From positions 477,701-541,700 of the forward strand of contig JANFAH010000045.1 in assembly GCA_024663395.1 (NCBI GenBank): 64,000 nt of DNA. Direction: 5' to 3'. The stretch comes from Pisolithus tinctorius. Lineage: Eukaryota > Basidiomycota > Agaricomycetes > Boletales > Pisolithaceae. This document shows positions 22,945 to 33,951 of this stretch, in pieces. Positions within the stretch are counted from its first letter, which is position 1. Each line of letters begins with the position of its first letter. The position numbers and the translations under genes were made by a program. The notes beneath the pieces are model-generated. The model saw only the letters and a list, made by a program, of their open reading frames with translations. It was not told the DNA's origin and ran no database searches.

Positions 22945-24754
22945 GTGAGTCAAAGTGAGGTTCAGTGGTGGAAACCAACCAAAACCAACACAAAAGACAA
23001 AAAGGGCGAGTGGTGGTGTGCCTATGTGGTACCTAGATGGTAGAACCTTTGATTTGGGAGGGTTTTTGCGAACTACAACACTCAAAGATGAATGCTGAGG
23101 GTTGGGGGTGCTCCTGACAAAGAGGGAGCAAGAATGTGATAGATCGTGATGGAGTAGACTGCTGTCAGCCTACAGATGGATGGATGATGACTTAATTCGA
23201 CGTCCTAGGCTGCACTGAGCTCAGGAAGGGCTTGGAGCAAAGTATATTGATAATAGATGATGATAAGTGAAGTAGACGATAGCTAGACCCTTAATAAAGT
23301 CTCAACTATCAAAGCTGATGAATGATTCTCTGAGTGATGATAAAATGCGAGCAAGAGGGGCTCTCTGATGTCTTCTCCTCCTTTCCCACCTAAGTACAGT
23401 GACTTATATACAGTACAGGGGCATTGCCTATGGAAAACAAGGTGCAAACACTTGGTAAGTGATTGGTAACTGATGAGTAAGGAATGTAAGGAATGGGTAA
23501 TCATCTTGGAAAGCATTGGTAAACATTGGTAAGGATAAGTAAGCCAAAAAGCAAAGAATCAGTAAGCAAAGTCAAAAGATTGGTAAGTATTGGCAATAGG
23601 TGAGTCAAGGACAGTCAGAATGTCAGAGTATGAGTCAAGTAATGTGAGGAACTGGGAAAACACACTGGAATCACATTAGGGGGAGGCTGTGCATGTCACA
23701 TCTCGAAGAGATCTCCTTTGGGCCAAAGTGGGATGACAGAGAGGCAGTGCCAATCTGATACCGATACAGTACATCCAAAAGTGGACAGGGTGAGTCAGAT
23801 GTCAATAGGGGTCAAGCTTTGGGGGTCTGTGGGGTGACAGGAGCATAGGGGATCACAACTTTCCCCCCCAAACCATCCTCTCAGTGAAGCAAATAAAACT
23901 TCATGAATGAGGCTCTGATGGAAGAAAGGATGAAGGGGGAGCGTCTTCTGCTGTATCTTGCAATAAGGAGGCAAGATGTGCATCATACTCGTCATGGATG
24001 TGATCAGGGAGAGTAGAGAACAGTAGATTATACTGTAGCTGTTGCAATTTTGGGAGAATGACAGATGAGACTGGTATGAAGATGTTGCAGGGAGCAGGGA
24101 GGAAGGATCCATATGCTTCTTGGACTGGAGAGACTGAAACGACCACATAAGACCTTTCCAAGCAAATGACAGACCTGAGGCAACCAAAGAATGTCCTCCT
24201 AGAGGTCATACTGACAAAAAGAATGCACTGTCCAAGCTGGATGGGCTGAGAGGGGGCAGATGAGGATGGGATGTACCAGGATGCTTCAGGACAGAAGCTG
24301 GTAGGAACTCCTGGTAGATATACATAGCCATGGTCCCTAGCAAAGGGGACAAGCGAAATGATTGATGTGGAGGCAGCCATATCAGAAGAATTAGCGAAAT
24401 GAGCATCTTGTTGGAGGGAGTGCTGTAGAAACATGTGGAGTGTGCAAATCCTTTCCAATTTTGGAAGGTAGGATCACGTGGCTGAGCACTACAAGTGAGT
24501 GTGGGAATGGTTTCGGTATCTGCAGAACTGGCAGAGATATGTCAAAAACTGGGATGCCATACACAGGCGCTTAAGAATTTTGACCAGTGCTTAACTCGCT
24601 CCCTTCTTTTTCTTTGGCATTGACAACTCGTTCTTGTGCAAGGGATGACTGCCAACATTTCTGGCTGTCCTTCTTTGCATGAGAGCTATTGTCTTCATCT
24701 CCATTCATCAGCTGTATCCATGTCCACCTCACCAAACACCTTTGGTGTGTGACA
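22945..24754 (-). mobile_element. LTR-like unit A1 (solo), 1810 bp, TSD CTGGT
   Basis: The forward orientation is on the minus strand, beginning TGTCACACACC and ending TTTGACTCAC. CTGGT flanks it at 22940-22944 and 24755-24759. The same unit recurs at 36,568, 45,157/51,862 and 61,986. It has a TATATAAG box at about 23,411 (minus) some 470 nt before the forward 3' end, as expected for U3-R-U5. No internal retroelement genes accompany it, so it is read as a solo LTR. Terminal bases are ambiguous by one (4-bp TSD with TG...CA, or 5-bp TSD). Confidence 0.75.
23901..24380 (-). CDS. Conserved 159-aa ORF inside LTR-like unit A1
   Basis: The open frame begins MAASTSIISLVPFARDHGY and ends SEPHS. It lies upstream of the TATA box, hence in the would-be U3. 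The equivalent frame in unit A2 (36971-37450) has exactly the same length and most of the same residues, including MTSRRTFFG, ERSYVVVSVSPV, LQQLQYNLL and IHDEYD. I recognise no domain, signal peptide or membrane helix; the sequence is rich in short hydrophobic and beta-prone stretches. The function is unknown. Confidence 0.5.
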   Translation of the reverse strand: MAASTSIISLVPFARDHGYVYLPGVPTSFCPEASWYIPSSSAPSQPIQLGQCILFVSMTSRRTFFGCLRSVICLERSYVVVSVSPVQEAYGSFLPAPCNIFIPVSSVILPKLQQLQYNLLFSTLPDHIHDEYDAHLASLLQDTAEDAPPSSFLPSEPHS

Positions 24755-25883
24755 CTGGTCCATCCATTGGTGACCGAGGCAACACAGAAGCTGTTGCTGT
24801 TGGACATGGATAAGTTCTCACCAGCTGACATTGTCAGGATTGCAAATCACTTTGAGGGAAATTTTGCCCATGCCAGTCTGTACTTATCACTCACTAGTGA
24901 TCCTGACTGTATGGCTACAGTTCAGCATGCATGGCTTGAGGCAAAGCTCAATGAGATTGGGAGACATTTGCAATAGTTGTTGTACTTGCAGCTTGTAGTG
25001 TTCATTTTTACCTTTACATTTGTTGCAATATCATCTGCATTTTGGTTCTCAAAGTCTACCTCTGGAGACTCAAAAAGAAATGCATTTTGGATCATACGGG
25101 TAGCGTAACGTAGAGGGAAATGATGGTATATAAATGCTAATCCATGATGAACTCTCCCCTTCATACTTGTTCGGCAATGTAACTATTCCAAATGCTTTGT
25201 GCGGTTGCACCCCACCTCTCTGACATCCAAAGGCATTCTGCGGCAGTTGGAATGCCATTGGTGATCACACCGATCACCTCTTCCGACTCGTCTGGCAGTG
25301 GAGGCAGTACGAAGCCTTCAATGTCGTCTAATTCCAACAGATCATACATGCAGATGATGTTGTGAATGCAACACAAAGCAGGAGGGATATGGGTCTGGAC
25401 ATCCATGCCGTACTCTGGAGGCATGACGAGAATTCAGAAGTGCCATTTGATGACTCTGATTATCTGTTCGATCATGTTTCGAAGCTGTGCATGGCAAAGG
25501 TTGTAGCATTCCTCAGCATTTACTGGTCTGTAAATTCCAATGAATTATAAGTAAATAAAAACACCAATAGCAATACTTACTGTATGTGTGCACAGCCCCA
25601 TTCTGCAAGATGGTATCGTTGCCCTCAGAATGGAGTTAGGAGTTGGGGGCAATTGGGGAACCCTGCATCAGCAAGGTAGTACTTGCTGTCCGGAATAGCG
25701 AGATCACTCAGCTGTGCATCGTGATAGACCAACAAGTCAGCCACAGATGCCTCCCACCCACTAAGGACATATGTGAAGTGCATATCGAAATCACATCAGA
25801 GCAGGCAATTCTGGGAGGTGAAACCTTTGTGATTTTGCATTGCATCCCTTTCCTCCAAACTGGGAGCACATGCAATGTGCATC

Positions 25884-26578
25884 TGTTATGCCCGCTCAGA
25901 GGTCTCTTTCCTTTTTCGGCTTCTTCCCCTAAACGGTATGTCACGTGTGTCACGTGCCTCGTCGCGTCGATTGTCCTCGCCGTGGTCGTCCTCAGTCTCA
26001 AGGCTCGTGCAGCCTTCGGATCACCGGCGGTGGTGGTATTTCCAATACCAACTGATGCTGCATACGCCCTCGTCACGCTGACTCGTAGCTGCGCCCGCAG
26101 CTGATGGACGTATATTTCATTTACGTTTACTTCCTGCTCCGTACGTATCCTGACTCGCTTGTGTTGCCTGTATGTTCGTTTCCCTTGCCTCGGTACTGGT
26201 GCCCCTCGCTGCGGACTGCGTCCGCAGCCGGTATGGCAGTGTCCGCAGTACCTGACTCGTTTCTATTTCATCGTTTACTTGTTTACGACTAACTGTGGAT
26301 GTGTATACGGTACAAACCCTCGACAGGTATATAAGTAGAGAGTACCGTACGGTGTATCCTCAGTTTTTCGATTTCTTGCAATCTCCATCATCTTTGACTC
26401 GTTCCCTTGTCTTCTCCCCGTCGCGATCTCAGAAGAACTCGCCAGTGGACAAGACCTCTGATCGGAACTCGTCAATAACAAAGAGACCATAGGGGTTATG
26501 ATAAGTTCGGCCCGTAGATCCACCTCGTGACATTCGTGCCTAGTCCATTTGACGAAGTCACTCGTTACGAGCATAACA
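25884..26578 (+). repeat. Gypsy A 5' LTR
   Basis: 695 bp. A TATATAA box at 26328-26334 predicts transcription starting around 26,360. The transcript would begin close to AGTTTTTCGATTT (26362-26374), the sequence complementary to the primer-binding site. Confidence 0.9.
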
Positions 26579-26591
26579 AAATCGAAAAACT
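26579..26591 (+). promoter_or_regulatory. Gypsy A primer-binding site, self-primed type
   Basis: AAATCGAAAAACT abuts the 5' LTR with no gap and is the exact 13-nt reverse complement of 26362-26374 near the predicted transcript 5' end. There is no TGG tRNA-type site here. This is the Tf1/sushi arrangement, in which the mRNA 5' end folds back as primer. Confidence 0.8.
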
Positions 26592-26817
26592 CTGCGCAGC
26601 TTTCGGAACTCGTTCGACCTCTTCAAAAAAGTCAAACTCGTTCCTGCGGTTACTGAACTTCAACAAACCGCTTCAATCAAATCATCTACCGGCTTAACGC
26701 TCTACAGGCTCCCACCTGGGATTAATAGATCGCCTCCCTAGAGTCCGGAATCTTTCTCCCCTTTCTACGAATAACTGACAGGTTACCTTCGGGTTATAAA
26801 TCCTCCCTCAGTCTCCG

Positions 26818-28215
26818 TTGTCACTTTTCGTAAAAGTGTCTTCACCCAAGAAGAGTAAGCCTCCAGTCCCACCTCGAACTAATCCGCTCGGACTAGGAAG
26901 GAATCCCCCTTTACCCCCTATCCCGTACGGAAAACTAGGACCGTCTTACTCAGCAACAAACCCACGTATCTCGTTCCTTTCACGGTATCGAGAAGAAGAA
27001 ATCGCCTATAGTTCAGAAGAAGAGGACCGGAAGTCCAACACGTCGTTAGGATCTATCCTCAAAGAAGAAGAAGGCGAACCCGTAATGTCGATGACGCAAG
27101 GTCACGGAGAGTCCGCTCCGGAAATGCCTCAGAGAGTGTTCTCAGAAGAGGAGGTGCGTCAACAGCTCGAGGAGCAACGCCACCGCTTGGCCGAAGAAGC
27201 GAGAAGGATGGTAGCCGAAGCAGGGGATCCTTTCCCCAGAGGCGTCCCTACCCAGGGAATGCTAAAAGATTGGTACGCTCGAAACTTTGGTAAGGATGTA
27301 CCCCCAGAGCCCTACCCAGATAGCGGCAGTAAGGGAAAGTCCCGTGCCGAAGACAATGACGATTACCGCCCACGTCCCCCCAATGGAGGACGGGAATTCA
27401 ACGTCGGCAAACCAGGAGAATATGACGGAAGCCATAATAGTCTTCAGACTTGGCTTACGCAAATCGAAGGTTATCTTAATCTTAATCGACACGTTTACAG
27501 CACCGATTCCCTTAGGATCGCGTTCGCCCTCACCTATATGACAAAAGGAGCAGCCGTTTCATTCGCCGAGAACTATCAAAACGAAAACCGCCTCAATGAT
27601 GGAAGTATCTATTACATGGATACCTTCCGGATTTTCGTTGAACGACTCAAAGCCACCTTCGAGTCTGGCGACCAAACCGCTCTCGCCATCTTACGTCTGT
27701 CAAGTATTGAACAAGGTGATCGCGAGCTCGAGGCGTATATCGCAGAGTTCACCGGGCTGGTTAACAAAGCACAGCTGAAGGAGGAATCCCGCGAAGCCGG
27801 GATCTTCTTTGGAAAGGGTCTCTCAAAGGAATACCGCAATTGGGTCCTCAATAGCAGTCGAGCCCCTAATACGGTTGGCGAATGGATCAAGGTCGCGGGA
27901 GAAGCCCGAACAGCGATCGGCACTCGCAATATCCTGGAAGGGAAGGAATCTCGGAACGAAAGGAAGTACATTCATTTCCGAAGTTCTAACCGAGATCCGA
28001 ATGCTATGGATGTCGATAAACGAAAGAAGAACATCCGGCGCTCCGTCGCTGACGTAACGTGTTTTAACTGCAATAAGAAAGGTCACTACAAGAGTGAATG
28101 CAAAGTTAAGCAACTTTCCAACGTTCGCATCGTCGTGTCCGAGGACGGAACCAAAACGGCGTATGTGGGAAATAGGGAAGCCAACGATGACGAAAAGAAG
28201 TTGTTGGGTTTTTAA
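26818..28215 (+). CDS. Gypsy A Gag, about 465 codons
   Basis: The frame is open from a TTG at 26818 just after an in-frame TAA (26797-26799). The first in-frame ATG is about 90 codons in (27086), so the true start is uncertain: either a lost ATG or a non-AUG start. It contains a retrotransposon Gag core (LQTWLTQIEGYLNLN... to GEARTAIGTRN, about residues 205-375) and a CCHC knuckle CFNCNKKGHYKSEC (about residues 414-427). It should bind element RNA and form particles. Pol lies in a different frame 39 nt downstream. Confidence 0.85.
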   Translation: MSLFVKVSSPKKSKPPVPPRTNPLGLGRNPPLPPIPYGKLGPSYSATNPRISFLSRYREEEIAYSSEEEDRKSNTSLGSILKEEEGEPVMSMTQGHGESAPEMPQRVFSEEEVRQQLEEQRHRLAEEARRMVAEAGDPFPRGVPTQGMLKDWYARNFGKDVPPEPYPDSGSKGKSRAEDNDDYRPRPPNGGREFNVGKPGEYDGSHNSLQTWLTQIEGYLNLNRHVYSTDSLRIAFALTYMTKGAAVSFAENYQNENRLNDGSIYYMDTFRIFVERLKATFESGDQTALAILRLSSIEQGDRELEAYIAEFTGLVNKAQLKEESREAGIFFGKGLSKEYRNWVLNSSRAPNTVGEWIKVAGEARTAIGTRNILEGKESRNERKYIHFRSSNRDPNAMDVDKRKKNIRRSVADVTCFNCNKKGHYKSECKVKQLSNVRIVVSEDGTKTAYVGNREANDDEKKLLGF

Positions 28216-28253
28216 AGAGGACTGCTGAATCTGTTCCTGCATCAGTCAGTCCG

Positions 28254-31200
28254 GTGTCAATTTTGTCGGCTAAATGTACTTCTATAGATGACGAGACCAA
28301 CATGCGGATTCGTTCCCCACTCGGTCTCGTGATTTTACCCGACTTCAAGGCAGGAATTTGGGCCTGTATCGACTCAGGCGCGGAAGTTTCCCTCATATCC
28401 GAGGCAATGGTTCGGAAACTTCAAATACCAACGTATCGCGTAGAACGAAAGTTCAAGACAACTTTGTTTACTGGAAAAGACCAAGAATGGGTTACTCGAA
28501 AGTGTACCATCAAGATGGAAATCAAGGAACGGTTCGTATGCGTCAAGTGTTACGTCGGGCCGCTCGTAGGAAAAGAACATGTCCTACTCGGAATGCCGTT
28601 CCTCAAGGAATTCAAGCCCCGCATGAATTGGGAAACCGGTAAGATTACATGTTGGGATGATGGTTTCGAGTATCCAGAAAAAGAAGCGGCGTCTGTCAAA
28701 GAGGCTGCAGTACCGGAGGAGCCGGTATCCGTTAACAAAACTACTCTCTCTACAGAACTGGAGGCCGCGCAAGCTGCTAGCAAGGAAGAGGTTCGACTAC
28801 CTGAAAGGTATAAAAAGTTCGCCAAGGTATTCGCGGAAGACGATATCCCGCTTCCAAAGCATCGACCCGGGCTGGACCATGAAATAAGGCTCAGGGACGA
28901 TTTCAAGCCTAAAAAGGCTACGGTATATCCAATGTCTCCCGACGAACTAAAAGTTCTAGATGAATTTCTTGACGAAAATCTAAAATGCAAAAAAATTAGA
29001 CCGTCGACCTCTCCCCAAGCAGCGCCCGTCTTCTTCGTGGCAAAGAAAGACGGAAAGAAAAGGCTAATCCAGGATTACAGATACCTGAATTCTTTCACCA
29101 TTCAGGACGCGCACCCCCTCCCAAATGCGCAAGCACTGTTTGACGAACTGGTCGAATCCAAGTACTACGCCAAGTTCGACATTCGATGGGGGTTTACAAA
29201 CCTGCGCGTTAGGGAAGGTGATGAATGGAAAGGAGCGTTCCTAACTCCAAGAGGACTCTTCGAACCAATGGTAATGTTCTTTGGGCAGTGCAACTCACCA
29301 CCTTCTTTCCAGCGGTATATGGACAAAACGTTTGAGAAACAACACGGAAAACAGGTTGGTTATATGGATGACGTCGTGGTCCATGCCAAAACCATCGAGG
29401 AACTTCGAAAATGCGTCGAAGAATTCCTCCAAATATGTGCGGATGAAGATCTTTGTCTGAAAATCAGCAAGTGCTGTTTCGAAGCCGAAGAAGTGGAGTT
29501 CCTTGGGATGATCATCGGAAAAGGACGGATGGAAACGTCCCCGACTAAAACGGACGCCATATCAACTTGGGAGAAACCGGAGAACCTCACTGGACTTCGT
29601 CGTTTCCTCGGTTTCTGTAACTTCTACCGGAAGTTTATCCCCTCCTTCTCAAGCATCGCGCGACCCCTGCATGATCTAACAAAGAAGGGGGTCTCTTACC
29701 AGTGGACACAACAAACGGAGGCGGCCTTCCAGAAACTGAAGAGTTTGTTATGCTCTTCTCCAGTCCTCACGATTCCCGACTTCGCTAAACCATTCGCGCT
29801 GTTCACTGACGCATCCAAGCTCGGAACTGGCGCCGTACTCGCACAAAAAGGTACCGATGGAGAGTGGCACCCTTGCTCGTACCTCTCACAATCCCTCGTT
29901 GGCGCGGAACAACGCTACCAGGTCTATGACTTGGAAATGCTAGCGGTAATCCGAGCCTTAAAAGCTTTCCGCCCTTATCTTCTTTCGCCAGTTGAACCAA
30001 CCATTGTGTTCACCGATCATAAAAACCTGGAGTATTACCGGGAACCACAGCAGCTTACACCTCGCCAGGCCAGATGGGCTGCCACTGTTCAGTCTTATCC
30101 AATCAAGTTCTCGTGGCAGGCCGGTCGCTTGCAGGTCCCCGCCGATACTCTCTCGCGCAAAAACCTTTCGGAGGAGCCCACCCCTACGGCCACGGTTCTC
30201 CCGACGAACCTTTGGCTTTCGGAGGGGGTGGATCCCTTAAAACCACAAATCCGTTTAGTTTCACCGCTCTTTTCGCTTACAAAGTTACAAAAACAGTTAA
30301 AAATAAACCGAATGGCTCGCATTGAACGCCTCCCCGCGCGACTCGCTCGGTCGAAAACAAAAATAAGACCCGGACCTTACTCTCGCCCACCTGAGGAAAC
30401 CCCAAAGGAGAGTTCGGTCACCGAAGCTCGCCCCACGAGGGAACCTGTAAAAGGAGCTCGAGGTGTCTACGCCATATCCGCGGACCTGTACGAACGCGTC
30501 AAGAACGATACGTCAAAGGATTCGACAGGCCCAGAACCAAGCGATAATGTAACCATAGCTGAAGACGGAACAAAACGGTTCGGAACAACCCGTCTGTACA
30601 TCCCACCCGAGAACCGCCGTCATTGTATGCGGTCGTATCACGATCACGAGTCCGCCGGACACCCTGGACAAAAAGCCATGTTTGCCAAAATGCGTAAAGA
30701 GGTATGGTGGGAGGGAATGGGAACTGACATCAAGAAGTACGTAGCAGGATGTCCGTCCTGCCAGACGACCAAGGTCATCACCCATCCCCCAACACCTCCT
30801 GTCGTACCGCACGAAACTCCTAAATCCCCCTTCCCGTTCCAGCAAGTGTCTATGGATCTCATCACGGATCTTCCCGTGTCAGGAGATTTGAAATACGACT
30901 CTATTCTCACGGTTGTCGATCAGGGTCTAACTAAAGCCGCCCTGTTTGTTCCGTGTCATAAAACAATTGACTCCGTCGGGATCGCCCGACTTTTCCATCA
31001 GTTCATATATTCCCGATTCGGCCTTCCCGAATCAGTGATTTCTGATCGAGGACCGCAGTTCGCTTCCTCGTTTACAAAAGAACTTTACAGAGCAATAGGG
31101 GTTAAAACAAAGCTGAGTACCGGATACCACCCTCAGACTAACGGAGAAAGCGAACGTGTAAATCAAGAGGTAGAGGGGTACCTTCGCCTTTACTGCTCCG

Positions 31201-31901
31201 AGTTCCCGAACTCATGGGCCTCTAAACTCCCCTCCGCTGAGTTCGCTCACAACTCCCGTGTTCACTCGGTTCACAAAATGACTCCGTTCTCGCTCATACT
31301 TGGCTACGACCCCTCCCCGTACCCCGAGAAACGACTCACTCCGGTCCCGTCCGTGGACGAGAGGCTGGAACGACTCGCCTCATCTAGAGATGTTGCCGTC
31401 CTGGCCCATAAACAAGCACAGGAATTGATGCGCTCGCGCAGCAAAGGCTCCTATGAACCGCCTAAAGTCGGAGAAATGGTTCTTCTAGACGTCGGCCATC
31501 TTAGGATCAAAAACCAGTGCGACAAGATTGCGCCCCGACGTCTCGGACCCTTCCCGGTGACTCAGGTCATGTCACCGGTCGCCTTCCGATTGGACTTACC
31601 ACCGACATGGAAGGTTCATCCAGTGTTCCATGCTTCTCGGATCTTCCCCTACGTCGAAAACGAGACTTATGGAGCTACGCCCGCAGCACCGTTGCCGGAA
31701 CTGGTGGATGATGAGATCGAATGGGAGGTAGAGGCTGTACTGAATCATAAAACTGACGGTCGCAGAGGACAGCGCAAGTATCTGATCAAGTGGAAGGGAT
31801 TCCCTCATTCGTCAAATACGTGGGAACCCGAGGAACACATAAAAGATCACGCCTCAGAAGCCCTGGATCAGTACAAGCTTGCTCGACACCTCAGAAACTG
31901 A
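28254..31901 (+). CDS. Gypsy A Pol: protease-RT-RNase H-integrase-chromodomain
   Basis: The frame runs without a break from about 28254 to a TGA at 31899-31901. Protease active site IDSGAEVSLIS (about residue 40); reverse transcriptase YMDDVVVH (about 370); RNase H FTDASKLGTGAVLAQ (about 515) and TDHKNLEYY. Integrase has the HHCC zinc region (HDHESAGHPGQ...CPSCQ, about 795-840), the catalytic Asp in MDLITDLP, the Asp in VISDRGPQF and the Glu in NGESERVNQ. A GPF/Y-like module (RRLGPFPV) and a C-terminal chromodomain (YLIKWKGFPHSSNTWEPEEHI) place it in the chromovirus branch of Ty3/Gypsy. The chromodomain normally steers integration to modified histones. All catalytic residues are present. Confidence 0.92.
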   Translation: MSILSAKCTSIDDETNMRIRSPLGLVILPDFKAGIWACIDSGAEVSLISEAMVRKLQIPTYRVERKFKTTLFTGKDQEWVTRKCTIKMEIKERFVCVKCYVGPLVGKEHVLLGMPFLKEFKPRMNWETGKITCWDDGFEYPEKEAASVKEAAVPEEPVSVNKTTLSTELEAAQAASKEEVRLPERYKKFAKVFAEDDIPLPKHRPGLDHEIRLRDDFKPKKATVYPMSPDELKVLDEFLDENLKCKKIRPSTSPQAAPVFFVAKKDGKKRLIQDYRYLNSFTIQDAHPLPNAQALFDELVESKYYAKFDIRWGFTNLRVREGDEWKGAFLTPRGLFEPMVMFFGQCNSPPSFQRYMDKTFEKQHGKQVGYMDDVVVHAKTIEELRKCVEEFLQICADEDLCLKISKCCFEAEEVEFLGMIIGKGRMETSPTKTDAISTWEKPENLTGLRRFLGFCNFYRKFIPSFSSIARPLHDLTKKGVSYQWTQQTEAAFQKLKSLLCSSPVLTIPDFAKPFALFTDASKLGTGAVLAQKGTDGEWHPCSYLSQSLVGAEQRYQVYDLEMLAVIRALKAFRPYLLSPVEPTIVFTDHKNLEYYREPQQLTPRQARWAATVQSYPIKFSWQAGRLQVPADTLSRKNLSEEPTPTATVLPTNLWLSEGVDPLKPQIRLVSPLFSLTKLQKQLKINRMARIERLPARLARSKTKIRPGPYSRPPEETPKESSVTEARPTREPVKGARGVYAISADLYERVKNDTSKDSTGPEPSDNVTIAEDGTKRFGTTRLYIPPENRRHCMRSYHDHESAGHPGQKAMFAKMRKEVWWEGMGTDIKKYVAGCPSCQTTKVITHPPTPPVVPHETPKSPFPFQQVSMDLITDLPVSGDLKYDSILTVVDQGLTKAALFVPCHKTIDSVGIARLFHQFIYSRFGLPESVISDRGPQFASSFTKELYRAIGVKTKLSTGYHPQTNGESERVNQEVEGYLRLYCSEFPNSWASKLPSAEFAHNSRVHSVHKMTPFSLILGYDPSPYPEKRLTPVPSVDERLERLASSRDVAVLAHKQAQELMRSRSKGSYEPPKVGEMVLLDVGHLRIKNQCDKIAPRRLGPFPVTQVMSPVAFRLDLPPTWKVHPVFHASRIFPYVENETYGATPAAPLPELVDDEIEWEVEAVLNHKTDGRRGQRKYLIKWKGFPHSSNTWEPEEHIKDHASEALDQYKLARHLRN

Positions 31902-33236
31902 ATGGATTCCCCTCGCTCCGTTAACACTGAAAACGACTATGCCGACCTCGTTGGAGAATCCCTTTACGACCCCTCAGCAGACGGGGACAACCTTCTCGTC
32001 CCACCTATCACCTGCTATCGCAACTCCCCTCCCCCGTCCACCTCCACCGGCTTTCCTGAATCGGACGCCTCGTCCCTCGCCTCCCAGTGGGAGGTACCGA
32101 CCCCTGTCTCCCGCCCTCTCAGACCGTGTCCACACCAGGGTTTCTCGGTTCGTCGAGTCCCAGCACCCAAGGCCAGAGTCCCTCTCGAAGGAGACAGTAA
32201 CCGACAGGGAAAGGGAAAGGATAAAGAGAAGCCTCACCATGACGCCCGTGTCCGAACAGCCACCCCGAGCCCCGCCAATGCTCCCGTCTCTCCCCACATT
32301 CGCCCCACCAGTCCAGTGTCATCCCGAAATGCCGCGCTCGACCTCCTTGCCTCGGTCGCCCTTGCCAGGGATGACGAGCCGTGACTACCAATCTCAGCAA
32401 GTGACTACCTGGACGTTACTCGGGCACTTGACGTCTTCAACAAAAGGGACAACGTTGATGGGTGCACACCAGAACAGGTTGAGTATTTTGGGGTGCTGTC
32501 TGAAATCTACAGAGCGGCAGACGTGATCGGGCGAGCAACCAATCGCATTCGGGTCCGACAGCTCTCCGGTACCGCCCCTCTCGCCGAAGTCATTATGACT
32601 TCTATGCTTGAAAAAGGATACGCGGATGTTTTAGAAGCGGTAACCGGTGGCGCCTACCATCACCTTTGCGATCGACAGGTCGGGGAGTTCCTAGCCCCGA
32701 CGGCTTCCCGACTTCTTGAACGGATCAAACCCGGAGAGAAGCCGGTGATCCCCGGAATGAAGCCTGAAGTCGATAAGGAGGTTCGATGGGACCCGCCACT
32801 CGAGTTCATGGATAACGCGACAGTATTTAAAGAAACAGCGAAGAGACTAGGAATGGGTCGCAGTGAGTCCGGCTGGGAGGTTTTTCTAACTGACGCTTCC
32901 TGGGGAGGATTGGACAAGGAATATCATAATGCCGTCCACGCCGCCTGCTCTCTCCCTCCGGCTCCCTTCGTCCCCGTGCCTACTGATCAACTTCGGTTCT
33001 ACCTCGGAGGACGAGCCAAGGTTCATGAGGGACATCCCCTCTACAAGTTCGCTTGCTACCAGTGCCATTACCTGGGACATTGGTCCTGCCATAATGGCCA
33101 GGGCTCACGTTGGACCCAGGCAAGCGAGGAACCGCCGTCTCCATCGACTCCGTCGCCCGTCGCCGCCCATACCCGCTCCAGACACCCCCTTCGCAACCTA
33201 TCCACCAATGCTCGCGCCTCGTCCTCAAGGGTCTGA
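31902..33236 (+). CDS. Gypsy A third ORF after pol (about 444 codons, one stop)
   Basis: ATG directly follows the pol TGA and is in the same frame (TGA-ATG). The frame runs to 33236 with a single in-frame TGA at 32382-32384 (CCG TGA CTA, consistent with CGA to TGA). The first half is Pro/Ser-rich; the second half is more ordered and has a Cys/His motif in KFACYQCHYLGHWSCHNG resembling a zinc knuckle. The position is that of env, but there is no signal peptide or membrane helix. The old Gypsy B has an ORF in the same place with a similar Cys/His motif. The function is unknown; nucleic-acid binding is suggested by the motif. Confidence 0.65.
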
Positions 33237-33256
33237 GGACCTTAGAGGGGGGGTGA

Positions 33257-33951
33257 TGTTATGCCCGCTCAGAGGTCTCTTTCCTTTTTCGGCTTCTTCC
33301 CCTAAACGGTATGTCACGTGTGTCACGTGCCTCGTCGCGTCGATTGTCCTCGCCGTGGTCGTCCTCAGTCTCAAGGCTCGTGCAGCCTTCGGATCACCGG
33401 CGGTGGTGGTATTTCCAATACCAACTGATGCTGCGTACGCCCTCGTCACGCTGACTCGTAGCTGCGCCCGCAGCTGATGGACGTGTATTTCATTTACGTT
33501 TACTTCCTGCTCCGTACGTATCCTGACTCGCTTGTGTTGCCTGTATGTTCATTTCCCTTGCCTCGGTACTGGTGCCCCTCGCTGCGGACTGCGTCCGCAG
33601 CCGGTATGGCAGTGTCCGCAGTACCTGACTCGTTTCTATTTCATCGTTTACTTGTTTACGACTAACTGTGGATGTGTATACGGTACAAACCCTCGACGGG
33701 TATATAAGTAGAGAGTACCGTACGGTGTATCCTCAGTTTTTCGATTTCTTGCAATCTCCATCATCTTTGACTCGTTCCCTTGTCTTCTCCCCGTCGCGAT
33801 CTCAGAAGAACTCGCCAGTGGACAAGACCTCTGATCGGAACTCGTCAATAACAAAGAGACCATAGGGGTTATGATAAGTTCGGCCCGTAGATCCACCTCG
33901 TGACATTCGTGCCTAGTCCATTTGACGAAGTCACTCGTTACGAGCATAACA
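33257..33951 (+). repeat. Gypsy A 3' LTR
   Basis: Same length as the 5' LTR (695 bp) with about four base differences; GCATC follows. Confidence 0.9.

Larger units (their letters stand above)
21528..24976 (+). pseudogene. Harbinger B ORF1 (Myb/SANT-like), interrupted by LTR-like unit
   Basis: Starts MPPRKAAKSSDHKG; a Myb-like motif LWSDKDTFALLDFIDSHK is followed by KSCKEKWKR, then, after an intron, LRSTYMVVDHL (21,844-21,964) and HKDAAPYENKGWLFYD (about 22,020). The long Ser/Pro-rich middle runs to 22,944. The C-terminal helical part (LLLLDMDKFSPADIVRIANHF) lies at 24,760-24,976. Across the insertion, taking one copy of the 5-bp duplication, the frame is continuous, so the gene was intact when the LTR-like unit arrived. 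Confidence 0.8.
25884..33951 (+). mobile_element. Gypsy A: full-length self-priming chromovirus, TSD GCATC
   Basis: Two 695-bp LTRs (25884-26578 and 33257-33951) begin TGTTATGCCC and end GCATAACA and are flanked by GCATC at 25879-25883 and 33952-33956. I count four LTR differences, three of them at CpG, so the insertion is recent. Between them lie gag, a pol with protease, reverse transcriptase, RNase H, integrase and chromodomain, and a third ORF. A polypurine tract (TTAGAGGGGGGG) precedes the 3' LTR. Confidence 0.92.

Noticed and set aside
31902..33236. Envelope gene of Gypsy A
   Set aside because: The position fits, but there is no signal peptide, transmembrane helix or fusion-like segment; the Cys/His motif suggests another role.
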